Source: Litorisediminicola beolgyonensis
Lineage (GTDB): Bacteria > Pseudomonadota > Alphaproteobacteria > Rhodobacterales > Rhodobacteraceae
Assembly (NCBI RefSeq): GCF_042679605.1
Contig: NZ_JBHTMU010000068.1
Coordinates: forward strand, 1-9,021
Direction: 5' to 3'
Length of the DNA: 9,021 bases
The position numbers and the translations under genes are program-made. Shown here piece by piece: positions 1-7,134 of the stretch (the first letter of the stretch is position 1; every line of letters starts with the position of its first letter). Below the pieces are notes generated by a model. The model was given only the letters and a program-made list of their open reading frames with translations. It did not search any database and was not told the origin of the DNA.

Positions 1-1
1 C

Positions 2-652
2 GGCAGCTCGGGCGATGCCTCGGCAAGCGCCGATGCCGGCTCCGCCGCGATCTCCGGTGCGCTGAGCGCGGGCCTGGGTCTCGGAGCGGCCGGTGCCGGT
101 GCCGAGAGCGGCGCCCATGCCTCGGGCGCGGGCGGTGACGACCACGGCCACGGCAAAGGCAAGTGGGACGACTGGTGCGACAGCGAAGAGGCGGCCGACG
201 CCCTCGCCGATGCCGCGTCCTATGCGGCCGCGAACGGGATCGGGATCGGTCTCTCGGCGGCGAAATCCGGCTCCTGGAGCGATGCGACCGGCGGCTCGGC
301 CACCGGAATCAGCGGTGCGGGAACCGGCGGTGCGGGTGGTGATGCCACCGGCGGTCTGTCCGGCTACGCCATGGGGGGCGATGCCAGTGTCGGCGCAGCC
401 ACCGGCGGTGCAGCGGGCGACGCCATGGGCGGTGCCGGCGGCGCAGGCGGAAGCGGCGGCGTCTGGGGCTCGAACAATGGCGATGACGGGTTCGTGACGG
501 GCTCGTCTGCGGCGTCTGCCGACGCCTTGCTGGACCAGGCCGCGTTCAACCAGTCGATCGCGATGGGCGCCAACATTCTTGGCAACCAGGTCGATATGAC
601 CGTGGTGGGTGGAAACTTCACCAACTCCCTGGTCGGAGAGGACGAGGTTTAA
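2..652 (+). CDS. Gly/Ala-rich silk-like protein, 3' part; putative T1SS substrate
   Basis: The reading frame is open from the window edge to a TAA at 650-652 and gives 216 residues, so the N-terminus lies outside the window. Seen: Gly, Ala and Ser dominate in short runs such as GGAGGAGGSGG. There is a charged patch with HGHGKGKWDDW and one Cys near residue 60, and an Ala-rich, possibly helical stretch (about residues 62-80). The C-terminus is less repetitive and N/Q-rich, containing NQSIAMGANILGNQVD and then VVGGNFTNSL, and it ends EDEV. No RTX nonapeptide (GGxGxDxUx) is visible. Known: many T1SS substrates are Gly-rich and carry an uncleaved C-terminal export signal, some ending in an acidic residue followed by hydrophobics. 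Inferred: it is an exported structural or matrix-type protein of the downstream transporter, because it lies upstream on the same strand and shares the VxGG motif with the next protein. I do not recognise a named family. The frame is reliable; the role is a guess. Confidence 0.75.
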   Translation, partial: GSSGDASASADAGSAAISGALSAGLGLGAAGAGAESGAHASGAGGDDHGHGKGKWDDWCDSEEAADALADAASYAAANGIGIGLSAAKSGSWSDATGGSATGISGAGTGGAGGDATGGLSGYAMGGDASVGAATGGAAGDAMGGAGGAGGSGGVWGSNNGDDGFVTGSSAASADALLDQAAFNQSIAMGANILGNQVDMTVVGGNFTNSLVGEDEV

Positions 653-777
653 GCGACCTCGCCAACTCTCTGAGACCCTAGGGTCCGTGCGGATCGGGAC
701 TGCTGACCGACCACACGGACCGCACCGGCCCTGCATTTTCGGGTGCCGTGACCCCGTTTCTTCAAGGATTTTGTCCC
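653..777 (+). promoter_or_regulatory. Intergenic region with inverted repeats between the two putative substrates
   Basis: This 125-base gap holds a perfect 12-bp palindrome, GACCCTAGGGTC, at 674-685. Overlapping it, GGTCCGTG (682-689) is exactly complementary to CACGGACC (714-721). Inside that loop TCGG (694-697) can pair with CCGA (707-710). A weaker GGCCC / GGG-T-GCC pairing lies near 727-747. The GGGTC arm is shared, so the first two pairings exclude each other. There is no U-tract, so a classical intrinsic terminator is not supported. It may be an operator, or an mRNA structure that sets the relative expression of the two flanking genes. No sigma-70 promoter is obvious. Confidence 0.35.
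764..768 (+). promoter_or_regulatory. Ribosome binding site that selects the GTG start at 778
   Basis: AAGGA sits 9 bases upstream of the GTG at 778-780. The in-frame GTG at 748, ten codons earlier, has only a weak GGG upstream. The site therefore favours the shorter protein, which begins MAFDRITDAIAHFIG. Confidence 0.65.
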
Positions 778-3700
778 GTGGCTTTCGACAGGATCACCGA
801 CGCCATTGCGCATTTCATCGGTCTCTTCGAGCTTCTCGAAGACCGTGCGCGGCTGAAGGCCGAGTTCGACAGCTTCAAGGCCGGAGCTTCCGACACCGAT
901 CTCCCAGGGGTCGTGGTAGAGGTTCCCCCCGCGGAGACGCCCTTCGAGGTTCCGGACCACGTGCCCGAGGTGTCCGACATCTCCCTTCCCCCTCCGGGGC
1001 CCGTCGTGGAGATCTCAAAGGACCCGGTGAACGCCTCGTCCGCACCGGTCGCGGACACGGTCGCACCACCCTCGGCCCGGCTCGCGCCGCAAGAGGAGAC
1101 CGTCGTCCAGAACCGGTTGTCAGGCGGGGAAGAGGTCGGCCCGATCGTGTTCGAGGCCACACCCCCCGGATCGGTCGCGGTCGTCACCATCCAGGTCAAT
1201 TACGTGGCAGACAGCGATGTTGTCAGCAGTTCGCCTGTCTCAGCCGAGGCCTGGATGGTTCAAGCCGCCGACCGGATCGACCATCTGACCGAGATTGCCG
1301 AAACCCTCGCGGGGCCGATGCAGGACACGCTCGGTCCCGATTCCACACCCGCCGAGCTTGTCGCCAACGCTCAGGAGAAGATCGAAGCGCTGCGCGACGG
1401 CGGCATGGCGGACGCTCTCGCGGGCGAGGTGGAGACGATATCGGTCACGGGTATCGCGTCGGACGCAGCCGTCTCCCTCAAGCTTCCCTCTCCCGACACG
1501 TCGCCAGAAGACGGTGCGGCCGCGCCGCCGCCCGTCGAGATCGTCACCCATGTCGCGTTCCAGAACGGTGCCGGGGAAACCCGCGTCGATGGCGAGAGCG
1601 CGGATTACGCCGCCGCGAAGGACGCCTTGACCAAGCGGCTGGACGACCGACTGGACGCGCCAGAGACTACTGAGAGCAGCGACACCGCGCCGGTCAGCGT
1701 CTCCACCGGCGACAATGTCGCGATCAACAGCACCGTGATCGCGGATGGCTGGATCGACGCCCCGGTGATCGGCGTCTGGGGCGACGCGCATTTCGTCACC
1801 GGCATCACCCAGATCAACGTGGTCAGCGATGCCAACCGGGTCGAGATCGCGCCCGCCGGGGACCCCGGCGAGACAAGCGACACCGAAACACCCCAGGACA
1901 CCGCCCCCGAGGTCACGAACATCGCCAGCATCGAAGCGGTACCGGTGATCGCAGAGACCACCTCGCTGAGCCTCAATGACGCGCCGCCGAGCGTGATCAT
2001 CGTCGCCACCGTCGAGGGCGACCTGATGAGCCTGACCCATACGACGCAGGTCAATTTCGTCACCGATACCGATGTCGTGACCGTCTCGAACGACACCGAA
2101 ACGCGGATCGAGGTCGGCGGCAATCTCGTCACCGACGGCGCGCTCCTCGCGCTTCTCGGCGCCCAGTATGACGCGATCTTCGTCGAGGGCGACCTGATCG
2201 TCTATCGCTGGGTGACGCAGGTGAACGTCCTCGCCGACGACGATGTGGTCATTGCACCAAGTATACCCGCTGCATCCAAAGAGCCTGTCTCGGATGTCGA
2301 CCCGGTTGCCGAAGGTGCGCCCGAGACGGGCGACCCCATCGCGATTAGCGATGGCGAGGATGGCCCCGACGGCTCTGCCACAAGCTCCGAGGGTGGCACG
2401 GCGGAAGCGCCCGCCGAGACCCCAACCGTCACTCTGGCTGCCTCTTCCAAGCCGAAGGTGGACGTCGGAGAAAAAACGATCTCGCCGCCCGGTCCCAAGA
2501 CAGTCACGGCAAAGCCGACCGACCCAGCCCCCAAAGCGGCCGCCCCTGAAAAACCAGACACGCCTGCTCCGGCGGAGACCAAACCGTCCGAGGCAAATCT
2601 CGTCGTCAATTCGGCCCGCATCTCCGGCCCCTCCGACGAGGTCTCGGGCATGGCGAAGCCGGTCGCGCCGATCCTGTCGGACGGCGAGCTGGACATCGAG
2701 GCGCTGGCGGCCTCGGGGATCGACGATGGCGGCGACGGGCTCGACGTGCTGCATGTGAAGGGCGACCTGGTCATCCTGCACCATGTCAGCCAGACCAACA
2801 TCGTCTCGGACAGCGACCGCGTCGAGATCACGGCGCCCGTGGAAAAGCCCGTCGCGGCCAAGGCGCCCGCGAGCGAGGCATCCTCCAAGGGCAAAGCTCC
2901 CGCGCCCAAGACGCAAGCCGAGGCCTCGGGAGGCGCGAAACCGGCGACCAAAGCGGAGACCGGGGTGAACAAGGCCCCGAAGGCTGCGGAAAAGACCTCT
3001 CTCGCCGAAACGACGCCCGACGCGACGACCGCTGCAAAAGGCGACAGCGCGGCGGCCGCGTCGAACGCTCCGGAGAAGACCGCGTCCTCCACGGCATCGG
3101 CAAAGACACCCGCAGACGCCAAGCCGGACGCAGACCCCGGCGCCCCCTCCGTGAGCATCGCGGACGATACCGGAACGACCGTGTTTGCGACCGCCAAAGG
3201 CACTGCCGACGCTCCGGAGATCGACACCGAACCGGCTCCCCCGCCCGACCCTCTGGTCGCCAAGCCCCTGGTCGAGGACATCGCGGAGACCGACACAGCC
3301 TCGGACCCGCTCGCCAAGACCAAGGACCTGCCCGACACCGCGAAGGGCACCCCGCCCAACCCTGCGGCATCGGACGCCGACAAGGACGCGCCAAAAGGCA
3401 AATCCGACACGGCCGCCGCCTCCGACACCACGCCAGCGAACGGCGCGGCGAAGGACACGCCCGCAGCACTCGCGCCGCCGTTCGAGACCGCAACCACCGA
3501 CACCGAGACCCAAAACGCGACCGACGCGGCGCCCGAGGTCGAGACCGACGGCAACACGCTTGTGAACCTCGCCGAGGTGATCGACCTCGGCGGCCCGAGC
3601 TCGGTTCTGGTCGGTGGCGAGATCTACTCGGACGCGGTGATCTACCAGGCCGAGTTCATCGACACCGGCCCCGAAAACGCCCCCGCGCAGGGCGACCTGA

Positions 3701-3849
3701 CCCCCGCAGCCGTGGCCTTCCTGTCAGAGGACATCGCCCAGAAGGGCAAGGCGCTCGGGCATGACAAGGACGTGCCCGGCAAGGCCAAGGGCCATCTCGA
3801 TTACGACGACGCGGTCCCGGCCGACGTCATGCAGACCATGATCGCCTGA
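778..3849 (+). CDS. Large Cys-free low-complexity protein with repeated GD / QxN / DxDxV modules; putative T1SS substrate or surface protein
   Basis: The protein is 1023 residues from the GTG at 778, chosen for the AAGGA at 764-768, to the TGA at 3847-3849. Seen: an N-terminal, probably helical segment (residues 1-35, rich in Phe, Leu, Glu and Arg), then Pro/Glu/Val-rich linkers. A 23-residue module recurs at about residues 127, 333, 412, 469 and 660, with a degenerate sixth copy at 945. Its pattern is VxGDL, then [T/S]Q at positions 12-13, xN, then D-x-D-x-V. Two Ala/Pro/Lys/Thr-rich stretches (about 558-609 and 686-789) are followed by an acidic Asp/Thr/Ala-rich region (about 790-920). I find no cysteine, no signal peptide and no membrane span. 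Known: T1SS substrates are commonly acidic and Cys-poor and need no N-terminal signal. Inferred: it is exported or assembled by the ABC/HlyD pair that starts 34 bases downstream. The role could also be scaffolding at the exporter. I do not recognise a named family. Confidence 0.85.
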   Translation: MAFDRITDAIAHFIGLFELLEDRARLKAEFDSFKAGASDTDLPGVVVEVPPAETPFEVPDHVPEVSDISLPPPGPVVEISKDPVNASSAPVADTVAPPSARLAPQEETVVQNRLSGGEEVGPIVFEATPPGSVAVVTIQVNYVADSDVVSSSPVSAEAWMVQAADRIDHLTEIAETLAGPMQDTLGPDSTPAELVANAQEKIEALRDGGMADALAGEVETISVTGIASDAAVSLKLPSPDTSPEDGAAAPPPVEIVTHVAFQNGAGETRVDGESADYAAAKDALTKRLDDRLDAPETTESSDTAPVSVSTGDNVAINSTVIADGWIDAPVIGVWGDAHFVTGITQINVVSDANRVEIAPAGDPGETSDTETPQDTAPEVTNIASIEAVPVIAETTSLSLNDAPPSVIIVATVEGDLMSLTHTTQVNFVTDTDVVTVSNDTETRIEVGGNLVTDGALLALLGAQYDAIFVEGDLIVYRWVTQVNVLADDDVVIAPSIPAASKEPVSDVDPVAEGAPETGDPIAISDGEDGPDGSATSSEGGTAEAPAETPTVTLAASSKPKVDVGEKTISPPGPKTVTAKPTDPAPKAAAPEKPDTPAPAETKPSEANLVVNSARISGPSDEVSGMAKPVAPILSDGELDIEALAASGIDDGGDGLDVLHVKGDLVILHHVSQTNIVSDSDRVEITAPVEKPVAAKAPASEASSKGKAPAPKTQAEASGGAKPATKAETGVNKAPKAAEKTSLAETTPDATTAAKGDSAAAASNAPEKTASSTASAKTPADAKPDADPGAPSVSIADDTGTTVFATAKGTADAPEIDTEPAPPPDPLVAKPLVEDIAETDTASDPLAKTKDLPDTAKGTPPNPAASDADKDAPKGKSDTAAASDTTPANGAAKDTPAALAPPFETATTDTETQNATDAAPEVETDGNTLVNLAEVIDLGGPSSVLVGGEIYSDAVIYQAEFIDTGPENAPAQGDLTPAAVAFLSEDIAQKGKALGHDKDVPGKAKGHLDYDDAVPADVMQTMIA
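1156..1224 (+). repeat. Module copy 1 (divergent) of the large protein
   Basis: The first half lacks VxGD and reads PPGSVAVVTI. The second half is well preserved as IQVNYVADSDVV, with Gln at 1192. Confidence 0.55.
1774..1842 (+). repeat. Module copy 2 of the large protein
   Basis: It starts VWGDAHF and continues ITQINVVSDANRV, with Gln at position 13 of 23. It is preceded by NVAINSTVIADG, which matches the segment before the sixth copy. Confidence 0.75.
2011..2079 (+). repeat. Module copy 3 of the large protein
   Basis: It reads VEGDLMSL, then TTQVNFVTDTDVV. It is followed by IEVGGNLVTDG, an extra half-copy carrying the VGGN motif also seen at the end of the upstream Gly-rich protein. Confidence 0.8.
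2182..2250 (+). repeat. Module copy 4 of the large protein
   Basis: It reads VEGDLIVY, then VTQVNVLADDDVV. The upstream context ALLGAQYDAIF resembles the approach to copy 5 (ALAASG..GLDVLH), so the true repeat unit is probably longer than 23 residues. Confidence 0.8.
2755..2823 (+). repeat. Module copy 5 of the large protein
   Basis: It reads VKGDLVIL, then VSQTNIVSDSDRV, followed by EI as after copy 2. It separates the two Lys/Pro/Ala-rich linkers. Confidence 0.8.
3610..3669 (+). repeat. Module copy 6 (degenerate, C-terminal)
   Basis: VGGEIYSDAVIYQAEFIDTG keeps the same spacing: Gly at position 3, acidic at 4, Gln at 13. The preceding NTLVNLAEVID aligns with NVAINSTVIAD before copy 2. The D-x-D-x-V tail is lost. 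Confidence 0.55.
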
Positions 3850-3883
3850 GGCAGGCGGCAGAGGACTTCACGGAGGAGACCCG

Positions 3884-5800
3884 ATGACCGAGACAAGGAC
3901 CGCCGAGAAGGACGTGCTGATCCTCGACGGCGACGCCCGCGTCAGTGCCGAAGGCAAAGGCAGCGCCACCGCCAGGGAGCGCCGCGCCGACGGCCAGAAG
4001 CTCCAGCCCGCGCTCGATGGCAAGGACGCCCAGAGCTTCCACAAGCGCAAGGTCAACGACAGCGCCGCGCGGCAGCTTGCCGCCGGAAAGCGCGCCGTCT
4101 GGCAGAACCTGACGATGGTCATGCTCCTGACCGTAGCGACCAACGTGCTTGTCCTCGCGATCCCGATCTATCTCTTCCAGATCTCCGACCGCGTCCTGAC
4201 CAGCCGCTCGATCGACACGCTGGTGATGCTGACCGTCGTCATCTGCGGTGCGGTGGTCATGCAGGCCGTGTTCGACGCGATCCGGCGAATGATGCTGATG
4301 CGCACCGCGGTCGAGGTGGCCGTGCGCATGGGCGCGCCGATCCTCGAAGCCGCGGCGCATGCCTCGCTCCACTCGAACGGGCGCGAATATCAGACGCTCG
4401 GCGATCTGCAGACCGTGCGGTCCTTCCTGACCGGCGGCACGCTCCTGTCCTTTCTCGACGTGCCCTTCGCGCCGCTCTTCGTCCTCGCGATCTTCCTCGT
4501 CCATCCCGATCTCGGCCTCATCACTCTCGGAACGGCCGGGGCGCTGGTGGTCGTGGCGCTGGTCAACCAGCGCCTGACCTCCGCGCCATTTGCACGCGCC
4601 AACACGGCGCAGAGCCGCGCGAACCTGCATCTCGATTCGATGTCGCGCAATTCGCAGGTCATCAACGCGCTCGCGATGATCCCCGAACTGGTCTCGATCT
4701 GGGGTCGCGACACCGCCACGTCGCTCCGCGAACAGGTGACGGCGCAGGACCGCAACGTCTGGAGCGCCTCGGTCTCGCGCGGCATTCGCCTCCTGACCCA
4801 GGTCGCGCTTCTGGGCTGGGGCGCCTATCTCGCGCTCCAGGGCGAGATCACCGGCGGCATGGTCATCGCCGCCTCGATCATCGCCGGACGCGCGCTCGCC
4901 CCCATCGAAGGCGCCATCGAGGGCTGGAACGGCTTCCTGCTGTCGCGCAATTCCTATGGGCGCATCTCCGCGCTCCTGAAGGCCGCGGGCCAGTGGCAAG
5001 ACAAGCTGCGCCTGCCCGATCCCAAGGGGCGGCTCGATGTCGAACGGCTGCTCTACGTGCCCGGCGGCACCAAGCAGGTGATCCTGAATGGCATCAGCTT
5101 CCGGCTCGATCCCGGCGACACGCTTGCGGTGATCGGCAATTCCGGCGCCGGGAAGACCACGCTCGGCAAGATGCTCGTGGGCTCGATCCTGCCCACCTCG
5201 GGCAATGTCCGGCTCGACCTCATGGATCTGCGCAACTGGGAGCCGCGGCAACTGGGCGAGAGCATCGGCTATCTGCCGCAGGACGTGCAGCTCTTTCCCG
5301 GCACGATCAAGTCGAACATCGCCCGGATGCGCGCCGATGCCGATGACGCCGATGTCTACCGTGCCGCCGTTCTGGCCGATGTCCATGACATGATCGCCTC
5401 GCTCCCGCAGGGCTACGAGACCATCGTCGCCGCCGATGGCGCGCCGCTCTCGGGCGGGCAGAAACAGCGCATCGGCCTCGCTCGCGCCTTCTTCGGCAAC
5501 CCCAAGCTCCTGGTGCTGGACGAGCCCAACTCGAACCTCGACGCCGCGGGAGACAAGGCGCTGGCTCGCGCCATCCAGCACGCCCGCGAGAGCGAGATCA
5601 CCGTCGTGGTCATCACCCAGAAGACCGCGCTGCTGCCGGTGGTCGACAAGATCATGATGCTGGCGGACGGCAATATCGCGATGTTCGGCATGCGCAACGA
5701 GGTGCTCGAACGGCTGTCCTCCTTTGGCAAACAGCCCAAAGCTGCACCGGCCGCGCCCGCCCCGTCCCAGCCCGACGCGCTTGAAGGAGAGACCCGATGA
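3884..5800 (+). CDS. Type I secretion ABC permease/ATPase (PrtD/PrsD type)
   Basis: The product has 638 residues and is the inner-membrane motor of a type I secretion system. GGAGGA (3872-3877) lies 6 bases before the ATG. Seen: a charged 70-residue N-terminal extension without an evident C39 peptidase-like domain, then an ABC membrane domain with hydrophobic segments near 76-98, 112-130, 194-227 and 301-336. The nucleotide-binding domain has a Walker A motif GNSGAGKTT (418-426, Lys424), Q-loop Gln466, signature LSGGQ (522-526), Walker B LLVLDE (Asp546, Glu547) and D-loop NSNLD. The usual H-loop His is Gln579, in VVVITQKTALL. Known: such proteins dimerise and work with a HlyD-type adaptor and an outer-membrane TolC-type channel. 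Length is close to the PrtD family apart from the N-terminal extension. The gene overlaps the adaptor gene by ATGA. Substrates are inferred to be the two upstream proteins. Family assignment is firm. Confidence 0.95.
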   Translation: MTETRTAEKDVLILDGDARVSAEGKGSATARERRADGQKLQPALDGKDAQSFHKRKVNDSAARQLAAGKRAVWQNLTMVMLLTVATNVLVLAIPIYLFQISDRVLTSRSIDTLVMLTVVICGAVVMQAVFDAIRRMMLMRTAVEVAVRMGAPILEAAAHASLHSNGREYQTLGDLQTVRSFLTGGTLLSFLDVPFAPLFVLAIFLVHPDLGLITLGTAGALVVVALVNQRLTSAPFARANTAQSRANLHLDSMSRNSQVINALAMIPELVSIWGRDTATSLREQVTAQDRNVWSASVSRGIRLLTQVALLGWGAYLALQGEITGGMVIAASIIAGRALAPIEGAIEGWNGFLLSRNSYGRISALLKAAGQWQDKLRLPDPKGRLDVERLLYVPGGTKQVILNGISFRLDPGDTLAVIGNSGAGKTTLGKMLVGSILPTSGNVRLDLMDLRNWEPRQLGESIGYLPQDVQLFPGTIKSNIARMRADADDADVYRAAVLADVHDMIASLPQGYETIVAADGAPLSGGQKQRIGLARAFFGNPKLLVLDEPNSNLDAAGDKALARAIQHARESEITVVVITQKTALLPVVDKIMMLADGNIAMFGMRNEVLERLSSFGKQPKAAPAAPAPSQPDALEGETR

Positions 5801-7125
5801 CCCCGATCCCGACCGAAGGCTGGTCTGCGGACGTCCCCCGCTCGATCCTGCGCCTCTCCATCACCGCGGTGCTGCTCATGGCGCTCAGCTTCGGCGGCTT
5901 CGGCGCCTGGGCGCTGACCGCGCCACTGGCCGCCGCCGTGATCTCGCAGGGGACCTTCGTCGCCACGGGCCGCAACAAGATCGTGCAGCATCTCGAGGGC
6001 GGCATCATCCGCGACATCCGCGTCTCCGAAGGCGATCGCGTCATGGCGGGCGACCCGCTGATCGAACTCGACCGCACCGCCGCGCAGGCCGATCAGCGCG
6101 AGCTCTGGCTGCGCCAGCTCCGACTCGAAGCGATCGCGGCGCGTCTCCTCGCCGAATATCGCAACGAGGACACCGTCACCTTCCCGCCGTCGCTCGACGC
6201 CGCACGCGAAGAGGCGGAACTGGCCGATATCTTCGACAAGCAGCGCCTCGCCTTCCAGGTCTCGCGGTCGGTGCTCGAGACCGATCTCTCGATCCTCGAC
6301 AGCTCACTCGCCTCGCTGACCCTCCGCGCCGACGGGTATTCCGGGCAGCTCGCCGCGCTCGAGGCGCGGGCCGAGAACCTGGCCGAGGAGCTTGCCGCCA
6401 AGGAGGCGCTGGCCGAGAAAGGACTCGTCAAAGCCGCAGAGACCGGGCTTCTGCGGCGCGCTCTGCTGGAATCCGAAGGCCAGATCGCGCGGCTCGTCTC
6501 GCAACTGGCCGAGCTCGAGGAAGAGCGCACGCGCTTCGACCGCCGCCGCGCCAAGCTGATGAGCGACCGTCGCCAGGCTGTGGTCGAGGACCTGCAATCG
6601 ATCCAGGCGGAGCTCGACTCGATCCGCGAACAGACGCGCAAGGCCGACGCCATCCTCACCCGCGCTGCCATCACCGCCCCGGTCTCGGGCACCGTGGTGC
6701 GCCTTCACTACCACAGCGTCGGAGGCGTCATCGAGACCGGCAAGCCGATCGTCGAGATCCTGCCCACGGACGCGCCCCTTCAGGTCGAGATCAAGGTGCT
6801 CAGGACCGATATCGACAGCGTCTCGACCGGCCAGCACGCCACCGTCCGCCTGACCGCGATGAACCAGCGCACGACCCCGGTGCTGAATGGCACGGTCAGC
6901 TACGTCTCGGCGGACTCGATCACCGACACAAGCGAGGGCATCGCGCAAGAGATCTACGTCGCCAATATCGACCTGCCGCCCGAAGAGATGCAGCGGGTCG
7001 CCCATCTCCACCTTCTCCCCGGCATGCCCGCCGAGGCGATGGTCCAGACCGAGACCCGGACCTTCTTCGACTACCTCGCCAAACCCGTCCGCGACAGCAT
7101 GTCCCGCGCCTTCAAGGAGCAGTAG
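5797..7125 (+). CDS. HlyD-family membrane-fusion protein of the T1SS (PrtE/PrsE type)
   Basis: The product has 442 residues and is the periplasmic adaptor linking the ABC exporter to an outer-membrane channel. The start codon overlaps the transporter stop (ATGA), with AAGGAG at 5784-5789, so the two are translationally coupled. Seen: a short cytoplasmic N-terminus, one membrane span (about 17-40), and a lipoyl/barrel-sandwich half with VQHLEGGIIRDI and VSEGDRVMAGDPL (61-93). Long Leu/Glu/Arg-rich coiled-coil hairpins follow (about 95-290), then the second half with ITAPVSGTVVRL (292-303) and a beta-barrel region. The C-terminal LPGMPAEAM, then RTFFDYLAKPV, is characteristic of PrtE-like adaptors. 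Length and domain order are normal and nothing looks damaged. No intrinsic terminator is visible after the TAG at 7123-7125. Confidence 0.95.
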   Translation: MTPIPTEGWSADVPRSILRLSITAVLLMALSFGGFGAWALTAPLAAAVISQGTFVATGRNKIVQHLEGGIIRDIRVSEGDRVMAGDPLIELDRTAAQADQRELWLRQLRLEAIAARLLAEYRNEDTVTFPPSLDAAREEAELADIFDKQRLAFQVSRSVLETDLSILDSSLASLTLRADGYSGQLAALEARAENLAEELAAKEALAEKGLVKAAETGLLRRALLESEGQIARLVSQLAELEEERTRFDRRRAKLMSDRRQAVVEDLQSIQAELDSIREQTRKADAILTRAAITAPVSGTVVRLHYHSVGGVIETGKPIVEILPTDAPLQVEIKVLRTDIDSVSTGQHATVRLTAMNQRTTPVLNGTVSYVSADSITDTSEGIAQEIYVANIDLPPEEMQRVAHLHLLPGMPAEAMVQTETRTFFDYLAKPVRDSMSRAFKEQ

Positions 7126-7134
7126 GCGACTTAG

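Noticed and set aside
2..652. RTX calcium-binding repeats in the Gly-rich protein
   Set aside because: Gly-rich runs are present, but the GGxGxDxUx nonapeptide pattern is not.
748..777. Upstream GTG start for the repeat protein (ten more residues, including the only Cys)
   Set aside because: It has no good ribosome binding site, while AAGGA is placed ideally for the GTG at 778.
609..1673. Plus-strand open frame of 354 codons in another phase
   Set aside because: It overlaps the 3' end of the Gly-rich gene and the start of the repeat gene, is Arg-rich, and has no domain.
1240..3513. Long minus-strand open frame (757 codons) opposite the repeat protein
   Set aside because: It is Arg/Gly/Val-rich with no recognisable domain and lies wholly antisense to a frame with clear repeats and a good ribosome binding site. 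It is typical of open antisense frames in GC-rich DNA.
3827..5581. Long minus-strand open frame (584 codons) opposite the ABC transporter
   Set aside because: It is antisense to a gene with full ABC motifs. The His/Asp/Arg-rich composition is a GC-bias by-product.
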